From Paludibacteraceae bacterium (GTDB lineage: Bacteria > Bacteroidota > Bacteroidia > Bacteroidales > Paludibacteraceae): DNA of 44,123 nucleotides. This document shows positions 24,906 to 31,181 of the stretch, in pieces. The stretch's first letter is position 1. Every line of letters starts with the position of its first letter. Position numbers and translations under genes: made by a program. The stretch covers positions 1 to 44,123 of the forward strand of contig JAFUUZ010000031.1 in assembly GCA_017471285.1 (NCBI GenBank), in the 5' to 3' direction. Under the pieces are notes generated by a model. That model did no database searches, was not told the DNA's origin, and was given only the letters and a program-made list of their open reading frames with translations.

Positions 24906-27023
24906 ATGAAAAAAACAATTCTTTTAGGAGCGCTAGCTATGAGTTTATTAGCATGCAACCACGCCAACCCGTTGTTGGAGCAGCCGAACACCCCCTACGG
25001 CGTACCGGCATTTGACCAAGTGAAGAACGAGCACTATCTGCCTGCTTTCGAAGAGGCTATCCGTCAGGACAAGGCGGAGATAGAGGCGATAGCGAATAAC
25101 ATGGCCGAACCGACGTTTGAGAATACGATTGTGGCATTAGACCGCGCAGGCATGCTGCTGGACCGCGTGTCGGGCGTGTTCTTCAATGTCCTGGAGGCGG
25201 ACGGCAACGACGAGATGAACGCGATTGCCGAGCAGGTGAGTCCGATGCTGAGTGAACTGAGTGACGGTATCATTCTCAACGAGGCACTCTTCGCCCGTGT
25301 CAAGGCGGTCTATGACCAGCGTGAGCAGTTGGGGCTCAACCCCGAGCAGATGCGTCTGGTGACCGAGACCTACAAGTCGTTCGCCGACAACGGCGCTAAC
25401 CTGCCGGAGGACAAGAAAGAGCGGCTCAAAGAGATCAACAAGGAGTTGGGTCTGCTCTCCCTCAAGTTCGGCAATAATGTCGTGGCGGAGACCAATGCCT
25501 GCCAGTTCTTTGTGAAGGATGAGGCGCAACTGGCGGGTCTGCCTGAGTCCGCCAAGGCTGCGGCTGCGGAAGAGGCTGCAGCGGCGGGACATCCGGGAGA
25601 ATGGCTCTTTACGCCCAAACGTACGTCTTTCACTCCGGTGCTCCAATACTGCGAGAACCGCGAACTGCGCAAGCAGCTGCTGATGGATTATACGACCCGC
25701 GGCAACCACGATAACGAGAACGACAACAAAGCTGTCATCGTCCGTGAGATGGAGCTGCGTATCGAGAAAGCCAAACTCTTCGGCTATGACAACCCTGCGG
25801 ACTATATCCTCGCGGACTGCATGGCGAAGAACCATCAGACGGTGGACGCTTTCCTCGCCTCCGTCTGGACACCCTCGCTGGAGGCTGCCAAACGCGAAGC
25901 CGCTGCGCTGCAAGCACTACTCGATGAGGACCTGAAAAATAATTCTCAATTATCAATTGTCAATTCTCAATTAGCCCCTTGGGACTGGTGGTACTACGCC
26001 GAGAAACTGCGTAAGGAGAAGTATGCGCTGGACGAGGAGGAACTGAAGCCTTATTTCGAACTGAACAACGTCCGCAAGGGTGCGTTCGGCGTAGCTACCA
26101 AGCTGTACGGCCTGCAGTTCGAACCGCTGAAGGACATGCCGGTTTATAATCCCGAGGTGGAGGTCTTCAAGGTGACCGACGCGGCAGGCGAACTCATCGG
26201 TATCCTCTATACCGACTATTTCCCGCGTGCGGGCAAGCGTCCGGGCGCATGGATGAATAATATAATGTCCCAGTATGTCGATGCAGAGGGAGTGGACCAT
26301 CGTCCGGTGATCATCAATGTAGGTAACTTCAATAAACCTACCGCCGGCAATCCGTCTCTGCTCTCGATGGACGATGTAGAGACGCTCTTCCATGAGTTCG
26401 GCCACGCGCTGCACGGCTTGCTCAGCAAGGCGCATTATAAATCCCTCTCCGGCACCAACACGCCGCGTGATTTCGTCGAACTGCCGTCCCAGTTCATGGA
26501 GAACTATGCCTACGAACCGGAGGTGCTCAAGACCTATGCCTTCCATTATCAGACGGGCGAAGTGATCCCGGACAGCCTGATTGCTAAGATCAACGCCGCA
26601 GGCAAGTTCAACCAGGGTTTTGTGACCACCGAACTGCTCTCGGCTTCTATCCTGGATATGGATTTCCATGAGTTGACAACCGCCGAAGGGCTGGATGTCA
26701 ATGCCTTTGAGCAGGCGAGTATGGAGAAGATGGGTATGATACCGGAGATCATTGTCCGCTATCGTCCTACGTTCTACAACCATATCTTCACTACGGGCTA
26801 CGAGGCAGGCTATTACAGCTATACCTGGGCAGCTGTGCTGGATGCAGACGCTTTCGCGGCGTTCAAGGAGACCGGCAACCTGTTTGATGCCGAGACCGCT
26901 GCGCGTTTCCGTCATCTGCTTGAGCAGGGCGGCACACGCGATGCGCAGGAGCTCTATCTGGAGTTCCGCGGCAAAGAGGCTGACCCGCAGCACCTCCTCC
27001 GCCGCAATGGATTTATCGAATAA
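24906..27023 (+). CDS. dcp: M3-family peptidase lipoprotein, Dcp-like (peptidyl-dipeptidase)
   Basis: A 705-aa zinc metallopeptidase. The N-terminus has a lipobox (LLAC, Cys at 17), so the protein is probably a periplasmic lipoprotein. The start region (TPYGVPAFDQVKNEHYLPAFEEAI) is typical of Dcp/oligopeptidase A-type M3 enzymes. The zinc motif HEFGHALHG lies at residues 496-504, with H496, E497 and H500; the third ligand Glu should be in the PSQFMENYA segment. It cleaves short peptides, with Dcp releasing C-terminal dipeptides. An insertion (NNSQLSIVNSQL, about 345-356) just before the conserved PWDWWYYAEKLR is repeat-encoded. Length is near the family's usual 680-715. Confidence 0.92.
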   Translation: MKKTILLGALAMSLLACNHANPLLEQPNTPYGVPAFDQVKNEHYLPAFEEAIRQDKAEIEAIANNMAEPTFENTIVALDRAGMLLDRVSGVFFNVLEADGNDEMNAIAEQVSPMLSELSDGIILNEALFARVKAVYDQREQLGLNPEQMRLVTETYKSFADNGANLPEDKKERLKEINKELGLLSLKFGNNVVAETNACQFFVKDEAQLAGLPESAKAAAAEEAAAAGHPGEWLFTPKRTSFTPVLQYCENRELRKQLLMDYTTRGNHDNENDNKAVIVREMELRIEKAKLFGYDNPADYILADCMAKNHQTVDAFLASVWTPSLEAAKREAAALQALLDEDLKNNSQLSIVNSQLAPWDWWYYAEKLRKEKYALDEEELKPYFELNNVRKGAFGVATKLYGLQFEPLKDMPVYNPEVEVFKVTDAAGELIGILYTDYFPRAGKRPGAWMNNIMSQYVDAEGVDHRPVIINVGNFNKPTAGNPSLLSMDDVETLFHEFGHALHGLLSKAHYKSLSGTNTPRDFVELPSQFMENYAYEPEVLKTYAFHYQTGEVIPDSLIAKINAAGKFNQGFVTTELLSASILDMDFHELTTAEGLDVNAFEQASMEKMGMIPEIIVRYRPTFYNHIFTTGYEAGYYSYTWAAVLDADAFAAFKETGNLFDAETAARFRHLLEQGGTRDAQELYLEFRGKEADPQHLLRRNGFIE
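25939..25972 (+). repeat. In-frame AATTCTCAATTATCAATTGTC repeat in the M3 peptidase gene
   Basis: Same family and same stop-free orientation as the copies at 20872 and 22831. It encodes NNSQLSIVNSQL immediately upstream of the conserved WDWWYYAEKLR region. Confidence 0.9.
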
Positions 27024-27058
27024 ATAAATCGTACATCGTAAATGTCTAAATCTTAAAT
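27024..27058 (+). repeat. Intergenic AAATCGTACATCGTAAATG repeat
   Basis: Low-complexity AT-rich sequence lies between the peptidase and membrane protein genes. Its reverse complement resembles the TTTACGATG segment in the gldH signal-peptide region. Confidence 0.5.
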
Positions 27059-27061
27059 GAT

Positions 27062-27586
27062 TTGACTCGTCAGACTCAGACCATATTGTACCATCTGTTG
27101 CCGATAGCCTTCTGGCTGTTGGCGGCAGGTGGTGCGTTGCTGCCTGTTTTCTTGCTCCCACTCTCAACTTTCAACTCTCAACTTTCAACTCTCAACTATT
27201 TCCTCCCTGCCGTTTTGGTACTCATTGCCGTTCTACTGCTTACTCATATCAAACGCCACGCTTCTGCCGTAGAACCGGCTTTTCTGGTGGCGGTGCTGTT
27301 AGGTGTCGCTTCCTGTTGGTTGCCCACCGTTGTTTTTCTGATTCTTCCTGCCTGGATATACTTGGCTTACCGTCATCTGATAGAGTGGCGGGTCATATGG
27401 GCGACCCTCATCGGTCTTGCGCTGGTAGCAATATGGGTAGCCGTCTTCGTTTACTTTGGATTAATAGAAACACCCTCCCTTGAGGGGAGGGCTGGGGTGG
27501 GGTTTCTGTCTTGGATCCCTGTCGGCGCCTTCCTTGTAGCCTATATCGCTTCCGCCGTTGTACGGCATAACCTGCGTGTACGTTGA
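27062..27586 (+). CDS. Small multi-pass membrane protein of unknown function, TTG start
   Basis: A 174-aa frame with about five hydrophobic segments (LLPIAFWLLAAGGALLPVFLL, YFLPAVLVLIAVLLL, FLVAVLLGVASCWLPTVVFLI, WATLIGLALVAIWVAVFVYF, SWIPVGAFLVAYIASAVV). I do not recognise a family. The only start near the 5' end is TTG at 27062; an ATG at 27057 is in another frame and meets TGA at once. Two segments are repeat-encoded: STFNSQLSTLNYF (about 37-46) between the first two membrane spans, and ETPSLEGRAGVG (about 137-148) from a palindromic element. It lies 38 bp after the peptidase gene. Coding status is likely but not certain. Confidence 0.65.
   Translation: MTRQTQTILYHLLPIAFWLLAAGGALLPVFLLPLSTFNSQLSTLNYFLPAVLVLIAVLLLTHIKRHASAVEPAFLVAVLLGVASCWLPTVVFLILPAWIYLAYRHLIEWRVIWATLIGLALVAIWVAVFVYFGLIETPSLEGRAGVGFLSWIPVGAFLVAYIASAVVRHNLRVR
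27160..27198 (+). repeat. In-frame CTCAACTTTCAA tandem repeat
   Basis: Units CTCAACTTTCAA in near-perfect 14-bp tandem encode LSTFNSQLSTLN, in a loop between two membrane segments. Stop-free orientation. Confidence 0.88.
27471..27508. repeat. Palindromic CCTCCC/GGGAGG element, in frame
   Basis: CCTCCCTTGAGGGGAGG is an inverted repeat followed by GCTGGGGTGGGGTTTCT. It shares arms and tail with 6057-6095 and 38730-38768, and encodes a Gly-rich insertion. Confidence 0.82.
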
Positions 27587-27687
27587 TATATTTTTAGTAA
27601 TTTTGCAGCGCAAAATGAATCGCTGCCACCAACAGCGTATAAATGCGGTGACATAAAAGAAATATAAATACAAAAAAATGTTAAAAT

Positions 27688-27717
27688 GGCACTTTTATTT
27701 GTAAGTGTCATTTTTTT
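27688..27717 (+). terminator. Terminator hairpin fused to a promoter
   Basis: A 7-bp stem (27688-27694 with 27703-27709, one G-T pair) and an 8-nt loop are followed by A and seven Ts at 27711-27717. The loop holds the TTTG box of the next promoter. This is the same layout as 11727-11766. Confidence 0.78.
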
Positions 27718-27729
27718 GTTGTATCTTTG
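27699..27729 (+). promoter_or_regulatory. Promoter of the AAA/DUF4143 gene
   Basis: TTG is at 27699-27701 and TATCTTTG at 27722-27729, with 20-nt spacing. The start would lie about 90 nt upstream of the ATG at 27827. The spacer includes the T-tract of the terminator. Confidence 0.88.
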
Positions 27730-27826
27730 CAGCCGGAAACGACTAAAAACGTGCGAAATTGCCATTAAAAATAATTCAAAAACGTGAAAGATTTGCGTTT
27801 GGAATCCTAAAAAATCGTGAAAAAAC

Positions 27827-29179
27827 ATGATGAAGCGTAAGATTTATGACACGTTGCTTGATTGGAAAAAGCAACGGAACGGTAAGGTTGCAGTAATGAT
27901 TGACGGAGCCAGACGTATTGGAAAAAGTTACATCGCGGAGGCTTTCGGACGCAATGAATACAAGACTTATATCCTCGTTGACTTTAATGACGCAGATAAA
28001 CAGTTGCTAAAAATCTTCGATGATTACCTCACCAATCTGGATATGTTCTTCATGCATTTGTCGTTGCATTACGGTGTGCAACTACATGAACGTGATTCGC
28101 TTATCATTTTTGACGAGGTGCAACTTTACCCTCGTGCACGTGCTGCCATCAAATATCTCGTAGCAGACGGACGATATGATTATATTGAGACAGGTTCGTT
28201 AGTTAGCATCAACCGCAATGTGAAGGATATTGTCATTCCGTCAGAGGAACATCGTATCGCCATGTATCCAATGGACTTTGAAGAATTCCTTTGGGCGATG
28301 GGGAATGAGATGCTTATACCGTTTATCCGTGATTGCTTTGCAAAAAAAATGCCATTGGGACCGATACATCGGAAAGTGATGGATTTGTTCCGGCAGTATA
28401 TGATAGTCGGCGGAATGCCACAGGCGGTTCTTGCTTTCCGCGACACAAAGAACTTTATTGAAACAGACTTGGTCAAACGCGATATTCTTGCTCTATACAG
28501 AGCGGATATTGAAAAATATGCAGTCGGGTACGAGAGCAAAGTGAAAGGTATCTTTGATCAGATTCCCTCTGAACTTCAACGGCATGAGAAACGATTCCAC
28601 TTAGCAGACATTTCCGGCACTGCCCGATATCGCGACTATGAGAGTTCCTTCTTCTGGTTGGCAGATGCTCAGATTGTAAACATCTGCTATGCTGCAACTG
28701 AGCCTACTGTCGGACTAAGAATGCGTTTGGATAGTTCGGCCCTTAAATGCTATATGGCGGATACCGGTTTGCTTATTTCACATGCCTTTGACGAAAACAC
28801 GATTGCTTCAGAGAAATTGTACCAGAAACTGCTCTTGGATAAATTGGAAATCAACAAGGGGATGTTTGTTGAAAATATCGTTGCTCAAATGCTGCGAGCA
28901 AGCGGACACAAACTATATTTTTATTCCTCATATTCTCAAACCGAGGCATTAGACCGCATGGAAGTGGACTTTTTGACGCAAAAACCTAATCTGACCAATC
29001 GTCATAACATCTGCCCCATAGAAGTTAAATCCACAACCAAGTACACTATCTCTTCATTGGAGAAATTCCGGAAGAAATACACAGAGCAAGTGACAACACC
29101 TATTGTCATACACTCCGGCGATGTCAAAGAAGAGAATGGTATCACTTATCTACCATTATACATGACACCGCTTTTGTAG
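27827..29179 (+). CDS. AAA-type ATPase with DUF4143 domain
   Basis: A 450-aa protein. The N-terminal AAA_14 ATPase domain has Walker A GARRIGKS (27-34) and Walker B LIIFDEVQ (about 91-98), with an EFLWAMG motif typical of the family. The C-terminal DUF4143 region ends in a restriction-endonuclease-like fold signature (MEVDFLTQ...CPIEVKST), that is, a D-(x)n-ExK pattern. Such proteins are very common in Bacteroidales and are often acquired by transfer; their role is unsettled (possible DNA handling or defence). It stands alone, with its own promoter and a strong terminator, and its codon use is more AT-rich than the neighbouring housekeeping genes. ATG at 27830 is an equally possible start. 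Confidence 0.9.
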   Translation: MMKRKIYDTLLDWKKQRNGKVAVMIDGARRIGKSYIAEAFGRNEYKTYILVDFNDADKQLLKIFDDYLTNLDMFFMHLSLHYGVQLHERDSLIIFDEVQLYPRARAAIKYLVADGRYDYIETGSLVSINRNVKDIVIPSEEHRIAMYPMDFEEFLWAMGNEMLIPFIRDCFAKKMPLGPIHRKVMDLFRQYMIVGGMPQAVLAFRDTKNFIETDLVKRDILALYRADIEKYAVGYESKVKGIFDQIPSELQRHEKRFHLADISGTARYRDYESSFFWLADAQIVNICYAATEPTVGLRMRLDSSALKCYMADTGLLISHAFDENTIASEKLYQKLLLDKLEINKGMFVENIVAQMLRASGHKLYFYSSYSQTEALDRMEVDFLTQKPNLTNRHNICPIEVKSTTKYTISSLEKFRKKYTEQVTTPIVIHSGDVKEENGITYLPLYMTPLL

Positions 29180-29293
29180 TTATCTAACTATAAACTATCA
29201 ACGCTGCTGCCAAATATAAATTTGTACTTCTTTTTATTTCCAAAGACTTCCAAATGCTTCCAATTAATAAGCGAGCAACGCGAGTGATTTTTC

Positions 29294-29310
29294 AGCGAAG
29301 CGGTCTTTTC
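29294..29310 (+). repeat. Intergenic AGCGAAGCGGTCTTT repeat copy
   Basis: CAGCGAAGCGGTCTTT lies downstream of the ATPase gene, before the terminator. It is the same short family found in the signal peptides of the PUL proteins. The flanking bases 29236-29268 carry CTTCCAAAxxCTTCCAA repeats. Confidence 0.65.
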
Positions 29311-29316
29311 TCTAAT

Positions 29317-29345
29317 AAAAAGCGTCCCCCCGGGCGCTTTTTTTG
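29317..29345. terminator. Strong rho-independent terminator
   Basis: A long stem AAAAGCG...CGCTTTT, extended by CC/GG, has a C-rich loop and is followed by a T-rich run (to 29345 and beyond). It ends the ATPase transcription unit; the A-rich 5' arm could make it work in both directions. Confidence 0.85.
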
Positions 29346-29354
29346 CCTTTTTTC

Positions 29355-29385
29355 TTGCGTATGTGTAATTTTTATTGTACCTTTG
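29355..29385 (+). promoter_or_regulatory. Promoter of the SusR-like regulator gene
   Basis: TTG is at 29355-29357 and TACCTTTG at 29378-29385, 20 nt apart. Transcription should start some 15 nt before the ATG at 29409. Confidence 0.87.
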
Positions 29386-29408
29386 CACCGCGATAAATCC
29401 CGGATACT

Positions 29409-30995
29409 ATGAAACGAACATCGTACATACTGCATTTTTTCTGTATCAGTTTGTGTCTGTGCATGTTTTATTCATGTACTTCAAAAAGCGATGCCGAAGA
29501 CCGGCTGTTGCGCGAGTTGGATGAGTATATCAATATCCGTTCACAGTACCATTCTATCCGTGAAGACCGAATAGATTCGCTGCATAGCAGGTTGGCTGTT
29601 TGCCGGAATGACAGCGCTTGTTTTGAAGAATATGGCAGGCTGATAGAGGAATATAGATCCTACGATTTGGATAGCCAGCTCTATTATACGGAGCAACGCC
29701 TGCGTATAGCTAAAACACCTTTTGAAAAACAGGTGTCGCTCCTTAATTATTCGGAAGTGATGACCCGGAACGGCATGTTCCATGAAGCCTTGGTGTACAT
29801 GGATTCGGCTCTCCGCATACCTCTCAACGGCGTGTTGTTCCCCTATTACTACCACTTGCGCCGTACCCTCTATGGCTCAATGCGCGATTTCGCGGTTTCG
29901 GATCATGAGCGCGAACTATACTTCGAACTGACGCAGCACTACAGGGATTCGATGATGCGCATCCACCCTGCCGGATCTTTTCTGCATGAGTTGGTGAGGG
30001 CGGATTACCTGTATGAAGAGCAAGAATACGATAGCGCCCTGCATGTGCTGGACGCTTTTGAGCGGGCTAACCGCCTGGAGGAGCAGGGTGAAGAAGCCGT
30101 TTTTGCAGTTACCAGGGCGCAGATATACCGCGCCTTGGGGAATACGGAGAAAGAGAAACACTATCTCATTCTCTCATCCCTCGCGGATCTAAAAGGTGCG
30201 GTAAGAGAATATATATCGCTGAGAGATCTGGCTTTGTTGCTCTATAGAGAGGGCGATATAGACCGTGCCTTCCGTTATATGGACTGTGCGGTACAAGATG
30301 CTTCTGCCGGAAGTGCGCGCGTGCGTTCCATAGAAGTCGGAGTGACCTATCCGGTAGTGGAAAAAGCCTATCGCAGGCTCGTCTATCACCGCCAGATTAC
30401 CCTTCTGGCATTATTGGCGAGTATTTTGGTAATCGTGATACTCCTGATAGGAACTATCCTTTATTTTATCCGTCAGCGGAAACGATTGACTGATTTGAAC
30501 AACCGTCTGAATCAGAGTATCGCCCAGTTGCAGGAAAGCAACCAGATCAAAACGGTCTATGTCGGTCGGTATATGGAGATGAGCTCGCTGCTGATAGACC
30601 GTTTTGACGCATGGCGCAAAGAGCTGAAGACACTGGCTCATGACCGCAAATATGACAAAATTACCGCTGCACTCAACTCGCAGCGGTTCACCCAGGAGCA
30701 GTTAGCCTCATTCTATCACGATTTCGATGAAGCTTTCCTGGAGTTATTCCCGGATTTCGTCTCGGATGTGCAAGCCTTGTTAGTTCCGGAGGCTGAGCTG
30801 CGCATCAAGGATGGCGAGCGTCTGAATACCGATCTCCGCGTCTTGGCACTTATCCGTTTGGGAATTACGGATAGCAAGCAGATTGCCGGTTTTCTGCGCT
30901 ATTCTCTCTCCACCATCTATAATAGTCGCACCCGGATGCGCAACCTCTATAACGGGAAAAGGGAAGACTTTGAGGAGAAAATAGCAACATTGTGA
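29409..30995 (+). CDS. SusR-like membrane-spanning transcriptional regulator (TPR sensor, DUF6377-type)
   Basis: A 528-aa protein. An N-terminal signal or lipoprotein segment (ILHFFCISLCLCMFYSC) is followed by an alpha-helical TPR-like region (about 30-320), expected in the periplasm. A single transmembrane helix (TLLALLASILVIVILLIGTILYFI, about 330-353), a short coiled coil and a cytosolic C-terminus come next. The C-terminal 55 residues (LRVLALIRLGITDSKQIAGFLRYSLSTIYNSRTRMRN) have a helix-turn-helix of the LuxR-like kind. This layout matches SusR of Bacteroides, which senses oligosaccharide in the periplasm and activates sus genes. It has its own promoter and terminator and precedes susC by 186 bp, so control of the following PUL is the likely role. 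Confidence 0.85.
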   Translation: MKRTSYILHFFCISLCLCMFYSCTSKSDAEDRLLRELDEYINIRSQYHSIREDRIDSLHSRLAVCRNDSACFEEYGRLIEEYRSYDLDSQLYYTEQRLRIAKTPFEKQVSLLNYSEVMTRNGMFHEALVYMDSALRIPLNGVLFPYYYHLRRTLYGSMRDFAVSDHERELYFELTQHYRDSMMRIHPAGSFLHELVRADYLYEEQEYDSALHVLDAFERANRLEEQGEEAVFAVTRAQIYRALGNTEKEKHYLILSSLADLKGAVREYISLRDLALLLYREGDIDRAFRYMDCAVQDASAGSARVRSIEVGVTYPVVEKAYRRLVYHRQITLLALLASILVIVILLIGTILYFIRQRKRLTDLNNRLNQSIAQLQESNQIKTVYVGRYMEMSSLLIDRFDAWRKELKTLAHDRKYDKITAALNSQRFTQEQLASFYHDFDEAFLELFPDFVSDVQALLVPEAELRIKDGERLNTDLRVLALIRLGITDSKQIAGFLRYSLSTIYNSRTRMRNLYNGKREDFEEKIATL

Positions 30996-31005
30996 CCGTT
31001 ATTCG

Positions 31006-31017
31006 CACTACTTTTTA
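31006..31017 (+). promoter_or_regulatory. Outlying copy of the GCACTACTTT motif
   Basis: GCACTACTTTTT occurs here exactly as at 31082-31093, on the far side of the terminator at 31035. It could be a distal operator site or chance; it lies within the 3' UTR of the regulator gene. Confidence 0.4.
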
Positions 31018-31034
31018 TAACTATCACTAATTTT

Positions 31035-31068
31035 GCAAATCGTTGAAAATAAGCGATTTGCATTTTTC
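31035..31068 (+). terminator. Terminator of the SusR-like gene
   Basis: A perfect 8-bp stem GCAAATCG/CGATTTGC (31035-31042 and 31054-31061) with an 11-nt loop is followed by ATTTTTC. It lies 40 nt after the stop codon. Confidence 0.78.
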
Positions 31069-31071
31069 TTT

Positions 31072-31091
31072 GTGCTACTTTGCACTACTTT
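31072..31091 (+). promoter_or_regulatory. Candidate operator: two tandem GYRCTACTTT boxes upstream of the susC promoter
   Basis: GTGCTACTTT (31072-31081) is followed directly by GCACTACTTT (31082-31091), ending 14 nt before the TTG box at 31106. Head-to-tail decamers placed here fit an activator site, plausibly for the adjacent SusR-like protein. Confidence 0.5.
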
Positions 31092-31105
31092 TTGACATGC
31101 GCATA

Positions 31106-31136
31106 TTGCGTGTTTGTGTGAATTGTAGTACCTTTG
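31106..31136 (+). promoter_or_regulatory. Promoter of the PUL operon (susC)
   Basis: TTG is at 31106-31108 and TACCTTTG at 31129-31136, with 20-nt spacing. Start of transcription about 40 nt before the ATG at 31182. The leader holds ATTAACCCTTTT at 31161-31172, repeated before the gene at 41003. Confidence 0.88.
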
Positions 31137-31181
31137 CAGTGCAAAAGTTTAAAACTGCGTATTAACCCTTTTAATTTTACT

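Noticed and set aside
25971..27167. Minus-strand 398-codon frame opposite the M3 peptidase
   Set aside because: It is an antisense shadow of a strongly conserved peptidase including its HEFGH motif; no family features are seen in the antisense translation.
27471..27508. GC-rich palindrome considered as an intrinsic terminator
   Set aside because: It lies inside an open frame, has no T-tract after the stem, and recurs in other genes, so it is treated as a dispersed palindromic element.
27598..27626. Possible promoter TAATTTTG followed by a GCAGCG/CGCTGC hairpin
   Set aside because: The -7-like box is good but no TTG lies 20 nt upstream, and the hairpin has no T-tract. Not supported enough to list as a small RNA.
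31134..31181. Upstream in-frame ATG extending SusC by 16 residues
   Set aside because: It begins inside the -7 box region of the promoter; the ATG at 31182 gives a standard signal peptide and leader.
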